A stretch of 64,000 bases of DNA from Leucosporidium creatinivorum (lineage: Eukaryota; Basidiomycota; Microbotryomycetes; Leucosporidiales; Leucosporidiaceae), in assembly GCA_001600635.1 (NCBI GenBank), contig BCKL01000007.1, forward strand, positions 86,303 to 150,302. The letters run 5' to 3'. Positions 32,971-44,129 of this stretch are shown one piece after another. How positions within the stretch are numbered: the stretch's first letter is position 1; the number at the start of each line of letters is the position of its first letter. Made by a program: the position numbers and the translations under genes. The notes beneath the pieces are model-generated. The model had not been told where the DNA came from and made no database searches. It worked only from the letters and a program-made list of their open reading frames with translations.

Positions 32971-35900
32971 ATGGTGCGAGTTTCCCAACCTCTTCCCTTC
33001 CTTCTTCTCGCCGGCGCCGCCCTGGTCATTGCCGACCCTCACCCTCACGCCACCAACAACGCCCTCTCCTCCGCTCACACCCTTCACGAGCGCACGCTCC
33101 TCGGTGGCGTTCTTGGTGGTCTCTTCGGCGGCGGCAACGGCCAGGGCCACAAGGCTCGCTGCCCTTCGACCTTCAAGTGCGATGGTGAGTGCTCTGCGGA
33201 CTCGAGACTCTTGGGTTCGTACATTAGAGCTGACGTCCGCGCTCTTTGTTGCAACAGGCTCCGGCTCTGACGGCTATGTCTACGATAGCTGGGGAAACTC
33301 TTGCCCCGTACGTCACCAGCCTTCGTCATCTCTTCGCCGAGCAGCCTTTCGTCGCCGAGCAGAGTTCCACTCGCTGACCTCACTTCTCCGTACAGTCTCA
33401 CCTCCCCTCGGGATGGCACTACTTCGGTGGCCAAGTAGGCTGGGCTCCTCCCAGGACTTGGAGCTGCGACTCCTCCTGGTCACTTCCTCCCGCCGCCGTC
33501 AGCGGCTGCTCGAAGGCGACCTGGTGGTCCCCAGGCCGCTCCTGGAAAGGCAGGCGCGACTTCACCATCCCTCGCTGGTGGAACATCTACGTGGATAGGA
33601 ACTGGTCTTGTTCCAAGAGCGGTCTCGACGGTCAGATGTGAGCTGCGTCGACTCGGCGCTCGGTCGGCTTACTAACCCGTTTCTTCGCACTCAGCTACGA
33701 CCACAACGGCAACACGCTCCCCAATGGGTACCCCACTGGATGGTTGTGGTTCGGTGGCTCCATTGGCTGGAGCCCGCCCAAGGCTTGGATCCCTGCCAGT
33801 GACTGGATTCCCTCTGCTTCGGCGTCGACGTCGCTTTCGGGCTGCACCTGGTGGGGTGAGTTGCTTCTCTTTGAGCTTCGTCATCTTCGATTCACCCTAC
33901 ATCGCTCGTTGTCGACGCTACGAGACGTCTGACCGGCTTCCGCCATCCTCTCAACTTCGCCGAACTGGCGCTGACTTTCCTTCTCACCCTTCTGACTTTG
34001 CTAGCTCCTCCCGCTTCGTGGACCGTCCCCGCCGGCTTCAACATCCCCTCCTTCTGGGGCTCTCTGGGATGGGTCAACAACGCCTGGCCCTCGAAGAGCT
34101 GGACTTGCAACGGCAAGGGCAACGACGGCTTGACGTGAGTCGGCGCCGAGCAGCTTCCACGAGGTACGAAGCTGACATCTTCTTCTCATACAGCATCGAC
34201 TGGCAAGGAAACACTCGCCCTTCGGTCTACCCCGAGGGGTGGCTCTACTTCGGCGCGTGAGTCTGTGTTCGCTCGCTCATGCTCGGCGCCGATAGCCGAT
34301 CTTCGCTCTCCTCCTACCAGCAACCTCGGCTGGCTTCCTCCTTCCGGATGGTCTTGCGGCAAGAACTGGGTTCCCTCTTCCTCGGCCTCCGTTGGCCTCG
34401 GCGTTGCCACTTGGTGGGGTAAGCCGCTTTCCTCCTTCTCTCGTCTCGCTCGGCGCTCGCTGACCGCTCGCTCGCAGCTCCTCCTTCGACCTGGATCGTG
34501 CCCTCCTCTCTCACAATCTCCATCCCCGACTGGTGGGTGGGTCTCGGATGGACCAACTCGGCCTGGCCTTCCAAGGGCTGGACTTGCAACGGCAACGGAA
34601 ATGACGGTTTGACGTGAGTCGGCGCCGAGCAGCTCTCGGAGAGTTTGCACCTGACGTTCGTTTTCTCTACAGCATCGACTGGCAGGGTAACGGTCGTCCT
34701 TCGGTCTATCCCGAGGGATGGCTCTACTTTGGCGCGTGAGTGTCGTTTCGCTCTTCCTGCTCGTCGGCGCGGAAAGCTAATCTCGCTCGTCTCTCGCAGC
34801 GGTCTCGGCTGGCTTCCTCCTTCCGGATGGACTTGCGGCAAGAACTGGGTTCCCTCTTCCTCGGCCTCCGTTGGCCTCGGCGTTGCCACTTGGTGGGGTA
34901 AGCCGCTTTCCTCCTTCTCTCGTCTCGCTCGGCGCTCGCTGACCGCTCGCTCGCAGCTCCTCCTTCGACCTGGATCGTGCCCTCCTCTCTCACAATCTCC
35001 ATCCCCGACTGGTGGGTGGGTCTCGGGTGGACCAACTCGGCTTGGCCTTCCAAGGGCTGGACTTGCAACGGCAACGGAAATGACGGTTTGACGTGAGTCG
35101 GCGCCGAGCAGCTCTCGGAGAGTTTGCACCTGACGTTCGTTTTCTCTACAGCATCGACTGGCAAGGCAACACTCTTCCCCGTGGCTACCCCGCCGGATGG
35201 CTCTGGTTCGGCGTGTAGGTCGCCTTGCGGGTCCCTGCCATCGCCGAAGCTGACCTTCTTCAACTAACAGTGAGGTCGGATGGGCGCCGTACGTTGGATG
35301 GACCTTCCCCTCGGGCAGTATCTCCTGGGTCCCCAGCGCCTGGATCCCCAAGATCCCCGCCTGCACCTGGTGGAGTGAGTTTCCCTTCGCCTTCTTCTCG
35401 GCCGCTCAATCCTCGCCTCTTCGCTTCGCCACCGCTCACACGCGTCTCTCACAGGTCCTCCCTCTTCTTGGAGACCTCCAGCTTCCATCACCGTCATGCC
35501 CACCTTCTGGAGCTGCTCGCCTCGTTCGACCATCGTCGCCGCGACGACCACGTCTTCCAGTCCCGCTACCACCCCCGCTGCCTCCTGCTCGGGACAGTGG
35601 GCTCAGTGCGGCGGCGTCTCTTTTTCTGGAGCTTCCTGCTGTAAGCTATGTCCCTGCTGTTCCGACTGAGCGCCAGTGCTCTCGGCTCTCAAGCTCGGCG
35701 TCCTCCGTACTCACACTCTGCTCCATCTCACAGGCCCCGCTGGCTTCTCCTGCTCCTACGTCAACCAGTACTACTCTCAGTGCCAGCCGGCTGCCGATGT
35801 CACCACGACCAAGGGTAAGCTTGTGGACTAGATTCATCCGACGAGCTCGGCGCTGATCCACTCCTTTGTTCATAGCTGGCACCACCTCGCAGGCTGGCAC

Positions 35901-37488
35901 CACCTCTAAGGCGGCTACCACGTCCAAGGTCGTCGTAACTACTACCAAGCAGCGTGAGCTCACTTGTGTCAAAGTTTGAAGGCCGAGATCAGCGGCTAAT
36001 CCAATTCCCTATATCAGCAGCTACAACCTCGGTCAAGGCTACCACGACGCAGAAGGCTTCCTCTACATCCCAGAAGCCAGCTACTACCTCGTCCAAGGCC
36101 GTTTCGTCGACCACGAAGAGGGGTGAGTTCGACGAGTCGACTCGGGGACGAAAAGCGACTGACCGCCTTCTTCTCTTCTAGTCACTACTTCTGTCAAGCC
36201 TCCCACCACCGGAAAAGCTTCAACTTCCTCTTCCTGCACGACTTCATCCGTCAAGGATGCTTCGACCAAGGGTGAGCTTCGTCTGGTTCATCGCCGAGTT
36301 TGAGCGATCGGCTGATCCTGCTCCATCCAGTCACAACCTCGGTCAAGGCCACCGGTTCTCCCAAGGGTCCGCTCATTCAGCTTTTCGAGCTCTGCACCCC
36401 GCTGACTTGCTCCTTCCACAGCTTCCGCCACCAAGACTGGCAGCCCCGGCAAAGTCACCATCGCCAAGCCCATCACCAAGACCGTCATCGTCGAGCACAC
36501 CCAAGGCGGAAGCGTCATCACCGTTCGCGAGACTCAGACTGTCACTCAAATCATCTCGGCGCCCGCTGCGACCAGCACTCAGTCCAACAACGGCTGGCCT
36601 TCGAGCGGCTGGACTTGCAACGGCAGCGGAGAGGACGGTGTAGCAGTCGACCATCACGGCCACGAGTGTGGTTCTGAGTACCCCAGTGGGTGGCTCTGGT
36701 TCGGCAGCTCTGTAGGCTGGGCCGCGCCCAAGGGATGGACTCCGTCGTCGAGCAACTGGATTCCGAGCGCTTCGGCGTCGGTGTCGCTTTCAGGCTGCAC
36801 CTGGTGGGGTGAATTGCTTCTCTTTGAACTTCACTTTCTTTATTCCCCCTCCATCGCTCGCTTCCGACTCCACAAGGTGTCGATTCAGCCTCCGCCATCC
36901 TGTCAATGTCGCCGAACTCGCGCTGACTCTTCTTCTCACCCTTCTCAACTCTCTAGCTCCTCCCGCTTCGTGGACCGTCCCTGTCGGCTTCAGAATCCCC
37001 TCGTTCTGGTACTCGCATGGCTGGACCAACAAGCCTTCCCATTCATGGGAGTGCGATGGCTCGGGTCGTGATGGACGGACGTGAGTCGACCGAACTTCCT
37101 TCACCGCCTCCCGTAGAAGCTCGCTGACCTTCTATTTCCCACCTACAGCGTCGACTGGCAAGGCAACTCTCGCCCTCATGGCTTCGGTCCCGAGTTCCTC
37201 TGGTTCGGCGTTAACCGCGGATGGCAAGTCTCGCACGGCTGGATCAACCCTCCTCACTGGAGCCCTCCCTCCTCTTGGAAGTCCCAGCACGCTACCTGGT
37301 GGTGAGTTTACTGCCGTTTTGTGGTCCTGATGTCTTGCTTCAGGCGCTGTCGAGAAGCCAAAGCGCGAGCAGAAGCTGACTTCGCTGCTGTACACAGGTC
37401 GCCCAGCCGTACATGGCACTACAGCGGAAGCTCTCAGAAGTGGTGGAAGACGTCGCACATCCGTGGGAACTGGACTTGGGCGATTTAA
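32971..37488 (+). CDS. Secreted modular protein: tryptophan-rich repeats flanking a CBM1 cellulose-binding domain
   Basis: ATG 32971 starts a signal peptide (MVRVSQPLPFLLLAGAALV). The mature protein is made of about seven Trp-rich modules of roughly 95 residues: IDWQGNxRPSxYPxGWLYFG, xLGWxPPxxW, WVPSSSASVxLxxxTWW, PPxxWxVP, W-x-LGW, SKxWTCNGxGxDGLT. Modules begin near 33258, 33695, 34194, 34673, 35152, 36593 and 37149. Between modules five and six lie a Thr/Ser linker and a typical fungal CBM1 (SGQWAQCGG, then GFSCSYVNQYYSQC; six Cys, conserved aromatic residues) at about 35566-35795, followed by a TTSVKATT-type linker cut by several introns. Exons checked include 32971-33184, 33258-33307, 33396-33638, 33695-33855, 34005-34134, 34194-34256, 34321-34418, 34478-34613. 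The last module ends SHIRGNWTWAI. I do not recognise the Trp module. CBM1 implies binding to cellulose or chitin; no glycosidase domain is seen. Confidence 0.85.
34194..35151 (+). repeat. Tandem 479-bp duplication inside the Trp-rich gene
   Basis: Two units of exactly 479 bp (34194-34672 and 34673-35151), each one complete module with its introns. Most exons and two of three introns are identical or nearly so between units, including the 59-bp introns 34614-34672 and 35093-35151. The intron after the FGA codons has diverged. This is a recent duplication or gene conversion. The third period starts at 35152 with a divergent module. Confidence 0.9.
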
Positions 37489-37858
37489 TTCTTTGTGAGT
37501 GTCTCCGCCGAGGCTACTCGTCGACTTCGGCTGACCTTTGCCCTCCTCCTCAGCTTCTTGGGACATTTGTTTTCTCCTACTCTCTTTTTTACAAGACGTT
37601 TAGTACACTAGGAGGCTTTGCGGAGCTCTTGGACACTTGCTTAAGCTGCAATTCGCCTTTCATTCGCGACCCTCGGCGCTGGGTTCGGCGATAGGAGAGC
37701 TAGTCGAAGCTGGTCGAGCCTAGGAACGACTACCGAGCTCTGCTCTGTCCCGCGCTTCTGTTCTTACAATCTCCTGTGTCCTCGACGATCTACACAGGCA
37801 AGCGACTAGGGGCGCTGACGAGCTCACACCTTCTCTTCTTCCGCTCTACTCGCATCGC
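37489..37858. other. Intergenic between the CBM1 gene and the MoCF-domain gene
   Basis: 370 bp, same orientation on both sides. A possible 3'-UTR intron starts at GTGAGT near 37494 and may end at the CTCAG near 37552. Nothing else seen. Confidence 0.45.
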
Positions 37859-39248
37859 ATGCTCCGCGCTCGACACATCGCTACGAATCGTATTCGATCT
37901 TTAACAGCACAGCTCTCCACCTCTGCAACTCATCTCATGCCAGCCAACACCGACTTTCCAATCTCACCCGTCCCCGCCCTCTCGAGCGATGGGCAGTTCA
38001 CGCGCACAGCTGGCTGCTTAATCATTGGTGACGAAGTGTTGAACGGTAAGCTTCCTTCTGCTGCTCTGCGACCTGTCGAAGTAGCGTAGGCGGCTCGAGG
38101 AGACGGCCCCACAACAAGCGAGCCATCGCCATCGGCAGGCGTTGCACTTGGTCCTGCACGGTCGCATCTGACTCCCTACGCTCCCAACTCGAACAGGCAA
38201 GACTCGCGATAGCAACAGCAACTTCCTCGCCAAGTCGCTCTTCGACCTCGCCATCGAGCTGAAACGAATCGAAGTGATTGCCGACGAGGAGGAGGAGATC
38301 AGCGAGGCGGTTACTCGAATGTCCAAGGCCTACGATCTCGTCATCACCAGCGGTGGAATCGGTGAGACTTCCGCGCATGCTCGGCGAGCCTGTCTCGGCG
38401 TTCCCGCATTCGCTTACTTTGACTTCTCGGTCCAGGACCTACCCACGACGATATCACGTACAGCTCAATTGCCAAGGCATTCGGCAAGGAGCTCGAGTAC
38501 CACGAGGAGACGAAGAGGAGGATGAACTTGCTCGCCAAGAAGCGCCCGAACCCGGCTGAGCAGACCGAGGACCAGAAAACGGCTCGGAACAGGGTGAGTG
38601 GTTCGGTGGATAAGCATGTTACAGCTTCTGATCATCACTCGCTTTGCAGATGGCGCTCTTCCCTACCGACTCGGAGGTACTCTTCGTGCAGGAGGATCTG
38701 TGAGCTGCTTCGGCGCTGAGTTTCAGCTCCGATGAGCCTAACATCTCTCTTTGCAGATGGGTGCCCGTCGTCAAAGTCAACGGCAACGTTTGCATCTTCC
38801 CTGGCGTGCCATCCGTGAGTTGCACCCGATCACAGCTCCAAACCACCGCCGAGATTGACGCTCTCTCGGCCACAGCTCTTCGAACGACTCGTGACGGCCT
38901 TCCTTTCGCGCTGGGTCCCTCTCCCACCATCCACCGAGAAGCCTACTCGAGTGCTCATTCACACCGAGCTGCCGGAGAGCTCGATTGCCCCCTTCTTGAC
39001 GACACTGCAGGAGCGCGTGAAGAAGGAGCTCATTGTTCGTCCTTGACCATGTCGCTCTATCGCCCTGCTCGAGCTGACTCCTTCGACGTCTACAGCGCGT
39101 CGGCTCGTACCCCAAACTATCGGCTGGAGTGGACGTCAGCCTCATCGGCAAAGATGCAGCAAGGCTCGAGGAGCTCGCCGAGGAGGTCGTCAAGGAGCTG
39201 CAGGGGGAGATCATCTTACAAGGCAAGCTCGGCGAGGAGAGCAAGTAG
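37859..39248 (+). CDS. Molybdopterin-binding (MoCF/CinA-type) domain protein, FAD-synthase N-domain-like
   Basis: Seven exons encode about 270-290 residues. A short basic N-terminus (MLRARHIATNRIRSL) could target mitochondria. The MoCF domain is clear: TAGCLIIGDEVLNGKTRDSN, LFDLAIELKRIEVIADEEE, then the hallmark LVITSGGIGPTHDDITY and IAKAFGKELEYH. It continues with ARNRMALFPTDSEVLF, PVVKVNGNVCIFPGVPS and FERLVTAFL, as in eukaryotic FAD synthase (FLAD1) N-domains and bacterial CinA, where it acts as a nucleotide or FAD hydrolase. No PAPS-reductase-like FAD synthase domain follows, so it is a stand-alone MoCF protein as in many fungi. The C-terminus ends in a helical ARLEELAEEVVKELQGEI segment. 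Confidence 0.85.
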
Positions 39249-39729
39249 GGAGGTATTCTATGACTGTATCGCAGGCTGATCTGAGTAGATGAAGGACTAC
39301 GGCCGACTCGGTGGATTCGAGAATGAAGGGTGACTCGCCGAACCTCGGCGATGGCTCGTTCCCGTCGACCGCCTCCCAGGACGGCTCACATGCAGGGAGG
39401 CGTACAAGCACTTCCCCCAGAAGCCGTAGAGCCCGAGTTGTAGACGAACAGCTCGTCCCGTCTTTCTACAGCTCGAGCCCCTAATCAGCGACGAGAAGGG
39501 CCCGAGCGGGAACAGTTCTTGCTCTTCGTCTCGTCGCAGGCGACCGGCCGTCCCTCACTTCGATATTCCCGGGATCAACTCTCTTCGTTCGCCTTCACTG
39601 CAGCACACCTTCCTGAAGCTCGCCTACCCAGCTCTCGCTGTCGTCGAGCACCACATTCGTTTCATCATCGCCGCCTCCCTCGCGACCACAACGGCTCAAC
39701 AGCCCGTTCGAAAGCACCAGTAGAGCCGC
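39249..39729. other. Intergenic upstream of the CSC1-like gene
   Basis: 481 bp, probable 3' UTR and promoter. No coding structure recognised. Confidence 0.5.
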
Positions 39730-42700
39730 ATGCTCCCAGGTCAGCCCCTACAAACAGCGCTGGCGCTACAAGAAGCTGCAGCTCAGACGAGCGGCGCCGG
39801 AGCTGCGCTTCCCACTCAAACGCGCTTGCAAGATGGAGGCGTTGCTTTCTTTGGCAGGTCAGGCTTGGTTTCGACGGGAGCTGGACTGTTGGCAACACTG
39901 GTAGCAGGACTAGCTCTGGCAGCGGGATTGCTTGTGAGTCCTGCAGCAGCTTTCGCGCGCCGGTGGAGGGCGGAGGACGGAGCTGAAGTGGAGACTGACC
40001 GTCTGATGGGGTGCAGATGGTGTATGAGCGAGTATCGAGGAGCTTCCACCGAAGGCGGAGGCCATCTCACCACCCGCACGAGCTCGTCGCGCATCGACTC
40101 CACCAAACGCCGAGCGACCCTGCTCGTCCGGATCCGCTACCTACCTCGAGGCTCGCTTGGATCTTGAGGCCAGCCCTGAAGCTCAGTAGCGTCATTCCAC
40201 GGTACTTCTCGCCGACCGACATCTCCCCGGTCTTCCTCACCGACTCGCAACTCGCCGTCCGAGGTCTCCTCCTTCTCGCCCTCGTCACCGCTCTGTACAC
40301 TATTCCAGCTCTCCTGCTCGCCCTGCCCCTCTTCACCATCGGCATCATCTCCACCACTCGCTACACCTCGGGCAACACCATCCTCCCCGGCCTTCGCGCC
40401 AACGAAACCATCTTCGGCGGCTTCTCCTCGCTCGACAACTTCTCGATCCTCCGCCTTCTCCATGCTCAGAGGCTCGAGGACGCCAGGGTCTCCGGCGCAG
40501 TAAGAGGCGCAGGAGGAGGCGTGCGACTCGCCCTACTCGTCGTCTTTGGGCTCGCGATCCCAGCCTGTTTAGTCGCTTGGATCGTTCGGCGGGAGCTGGC
40601 GAAGGCGAGAGAACATCATCGAGCGGCTGGGGAGAGCGATGGAGGAGGGGCAGGATTTGAGATGGCGTTTCTGCCGGTCAGGGGAGCAGGGTTGCGAGGT
40701 ATGTCGGAGACGAGGCTCAAGGAAGTGCTCGGCGGTTGTGGGCTCGGGTCATCGCGCGCTGGCCACGGAGCAGGCAGTGGGGCTGCTACCGAGGAGCTCG
40801 GAGCAAATGAGATCTCTGTAGAAGAGGTGTTTGCCGTTCAGTAAGTCGGCTCCACACCGTCTTCAGTCCTTCGGCTCGGCGCGAGTAGTGCAGCTGACCT
40901 TTTTGCCTCCACTCCATAGAGATCTCTCCGCCCTCGCACGACTACAAAAGGAGAGGGAAAGCGTCGTCGTTGAGCTCGAGGTCGCCGAGTGCGAGTACAT
41001 GGCTGCTTTTGAGCCGAGCACGCCTCCTGAAGAGCAAGCTGCTCGGCCTTCGCTGTCAACGAGGAACAGTCACGAGGTGAGCAACTTCCCCCACCAAGGC
41101 TCGAATACAGCGCTGACTGTCTCGTTGTGCTACAGTCCTCCAAATCCCGTCGGTCTCTCTCGAAGCGCGACTCGAAGTCGGATGCTCCTCGGCCGAGATC
41201 GTCCATCATTTCACCCTTCGCGCCGCTCGGCCACTTCACCATCACCCCTCGCTCGAACCCAGCAGCCCCGACCCCACTCCTTCCAATGGTAACGCCCTCT
41301 GCCCGCCCTCGCCCGTCTCACACCCTCTCCGAATCGTTTGGCCGACGCGTGACAGGCGCCAACTTCACCGAGGTCGGCTTCGTCGATCGCCCCGACGAGT
41401 TTGAGCTGGGACAAAAGCTTCGCATCAACGAACAGGGAAGGTGGTCGAAGGCGATTCCAACCCCGGGACCGCTTCAAACGACCTTCGGCTTCGACAAGCA
41501 CGACGACTCGAGCGTGACCAGCGAGTCGCCTTCATCGAGCCCGCTCAGCGAGAAGCCGAAGTGGAGAAGGACTACTACCGACGCAGACAACGGTCATAGG
41601 AGCAGCTACATCTCCTTCCCTCCCCCTCGCTCGTCGTCGTTCGGACTCGCGGGATTGGCAACTCTCGCGGAGGGCAGCGAGGAGCCGCTCTCGGAGGGCG
41701 ACCTCTCGGAAAAGATCAGTGGGCGTCGAAGCTTCCCCATACCCGACATGGACGACCTCGCATCGATCGACAGCGACTCGAATGAGCAGCACGGGCGCTC
41801 CCGAGCGACTCGAGTCGACTTCGCGCCGCTACCGGTCGTTCCCGCCATCGTCGTGCGCAAGCCTTCGTCTGCCAGTACCAACAAGCGGTTCAGCCTCTCG
41901 GGATGGCGTCGCAAGAAAAACCCTCCACCACCCCTCGACCTTCCCTCCTCCGACTCTCGGACTGCTTCTCCCCTTCCCGAGGATCCACTTCTTCCCTTGC
42001 TTCCATATGCTCCCAGGCCGGCACCTCAAAGCGTACGACTCCTCTCTCCAACTCTCCAGCACTCTCCCGCCTCCTCGGGCGGGAGCCATCCCTCCCCCTC
42101 CCTCACCAATACCTCCGCGACAGCAGCGGCGCCTCGCTTCGCTCCTCGTCTTCGCACTCTCCCAGCCGTCTCTTCCCTCGAGCTCGCCAACCTGTACACT
42201 ACCCTTCGCTGCAAGCGCTCCGAGCTCAAGAGGAGAAACGCCGACATTGCCGAGTTGCAGGTTGTGGCGAGGGCTGAGATCGCCGAGGGAGGAGGGAAGG
42301 TCGCCGGCTTCGTCCTCATTGGCAGGCGAGTGGGCTCGCTCCCAGGGGTCCAGAAGATCGAAGGGAAGACCAAGGAGGATGTGAGGTGGGAGCTGCTGTA
42401 TCAGGGAGGGAGAAGCGGAGGAGAGATGAAGTTTTGGGGGCAGGTCGGCGCTGTCGCCGTGCTGATGTGCAGTCTCGGTGCGCTTTTCGCTCTTCTTCGT
42501 AGCCTCAGAGCTGGATACTAACTCTTTTTCATCGCCAGCCGTCATTCCATCTACCCTTGCCGTGGCAGACGCGCCAGCCTTTGCTTCAGTCTGGCTCTTC
42601 GCTCGGCCGCTCCTTCGACATGGCGCTCTCGCCGCCGGTTTGGCGACGGTTGTGCTTCCAACGCTCCTTCTTCTTCTCATCCTTACTGCGGTAGTGCTCA

Positions 42701-44129
42701 GCATCGACTGTGAGTGACATAAAACCTCGCCACAGAGCCCCACTGACCTTTACCTTGGCAGACCTCTCGCGCTCGGCGTCCATCTCCATCGCTCGAGGTC
42801 GCGGTCTCGCCCTTCGTGCCTCCATTCTGCTCTCGGTGCGCTTCATCGTCAAAGTTTGACGACCAGAGCTGACATGTCGTGTCCCGACAGGCCCTCCTCG
42901 TCCTCTTCACCATCACGTTCGGCGCCATTGCCTCCGCCTCAGCAAGTCTGCGACAGGGAACACATGTCGTTCGGAGTCTAGCAGACGGAGCAGTGGCTAC
43001 TGCCCCTCTTCTCCTCTCGACGAGCATCGCATCGGCCCTCATCTTTCCCCTGTGGAGTTTGGCTTGCCCGTTCGAGACAGCGAGGAGCAGCCGCCAGCTC
43101 GCAACGAGCAAGACGCCGAGACAGCGCTTTCTGGGTAGGTCTACCGAGCGAGATCAAGCTCTGGAGTATACTGGAGCTCACTCCTACTCTCCCATAGCAC
43201 TGCAACCTACCCACAACTCACCTTCAGCGCTTCTCGCCCTTCCCTTCCTCTCGCTCTCGGCTCTGATCGTGCTTGCGTTGCTCTCGCCGTTATCTGTAAG
43301 AGTTCAAAGCGTACTCCCTCGGCCTACGCTGACCTCTTCTGATCTACAGGCCCTTCCCGTCGCTCCCTTCCTCGTCCTCACCGCCCTCGTCGCTCGCCAC
43401 AACGGCTTCTACCGCTCGCTCCACTCGCAAGAGACGTATGGCACCTACCTCATCACACTCGTTACAACAACAGGCTTTCTCATCGCTCTCCAACCTCTCC
43501 TGCTGGGCTTCATCCTCCTGGCCTACCACTACGTCGGACACGGCGCCGCCTGCCTCGCCCTCTCCTTCCTCCTCGCCTTCCTCCTCGCTTTCGACCAGTT
43601 CCGAGAGGCTCACGCGCAGCGACTCGGGAACGATACCAAAAACGCCCTGGCCGCCTTCCAGCTCAGCATGCGCGATGGCACTACGCCCTCAGCACGAGAA
43701 GGAGGGGCAAGTCGAGCTCCCACTCGCACTTCTCGCTCGCCGGCTCGACCCTCCATGGCTTCCATCTTCGCCCTCCTCGATTCTCGTGGATTCTCCTCTG
43801 TGTCTCTCTCCCACACCTCGCGGCACACCCTCCCTCTCCCCGAACTCGACCTCCTCGACACCTTCGCCAACGCCGAGCTGGCCTCGCGCCTTCATCCTCA
43901 TGCGCCACCTCGACTCGCCTTGAGGTCGACTTCGGCGCAAAAGGGGACGGATGGTGAAGAAGGAAGACGAACGATGTACCCCCCTGCGCTCGTGGGAGGG
44001 CGACCATCGGTTTGGCTCCCGAGGGATGAGCTGTCGGAGGAGCAGGCGAGGGAGCTGAAGGAGTTGTATGGGCTCGAGGCGGTGTGGGAGGACTCGGTGG
44101 AGCTGAGGAGTTTGCAGGGTCTCCTTTGA
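39730..44129 (+). CDS. CSC1/OSCA/TMEM63-like membrane protein (putative stress-gated cation channel)
   Basis: A long multi-exon membrane protein of roughly 1300 residues. Exon 1 (39730-39933) gives a first helix (GLLATLVAGLALAAGLL) and joins at 40017 to VYERVSR. Then come helices LAVRGLLLLALVTALYTI and LALPLFTIGIIS, the conserved-looking SGNTILPGLRANETI and SLDNFSILRLL, and helix LALLVVFGLAIPACLVAWIV. A large cytosolic part follows with a helical ARLQKERESVVVELEVAE and a Pro/Ser-rich insert of over 200 residues (about 41160-42130). The C-terminal block has at least six more hydrophobic segments (near 42430-43600) and a cytosolic tail. This order matches basidiomycete DUF221/RSN1_7TM proteins annotated as calcium-permeable stress-gated channels; the assignment is from memory of the family layout. 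ATG 39730 is the first in frame. Confidence 0.68.

Noticed and set aside
34614-35151. Identical short sequences at regular spacing resembling a CRISPR-like or satellite array
   Set aside because: They are introns and exons of duplicated protein modules with intact splice sites; a CRISPR array makes no sense in a eukaryotic nuclear gene.
34314-35366. A 350-codon open frame on the minus strand inside the Trp-rich gene
   Set aside because: It spans duplicated exons and introns of the plus-strand gene, repeats itself with the same 479-bp period, and has no family resemblance. It is an antisense shadow.
41829-42743. A 304-codon minus-strand frame
   Set aside because: It lies wholly opposite coding sequence of the CSC1-like gene and has a biased, low-complexity Arg/Gly composition typical of shadows in GC-rich DNA.
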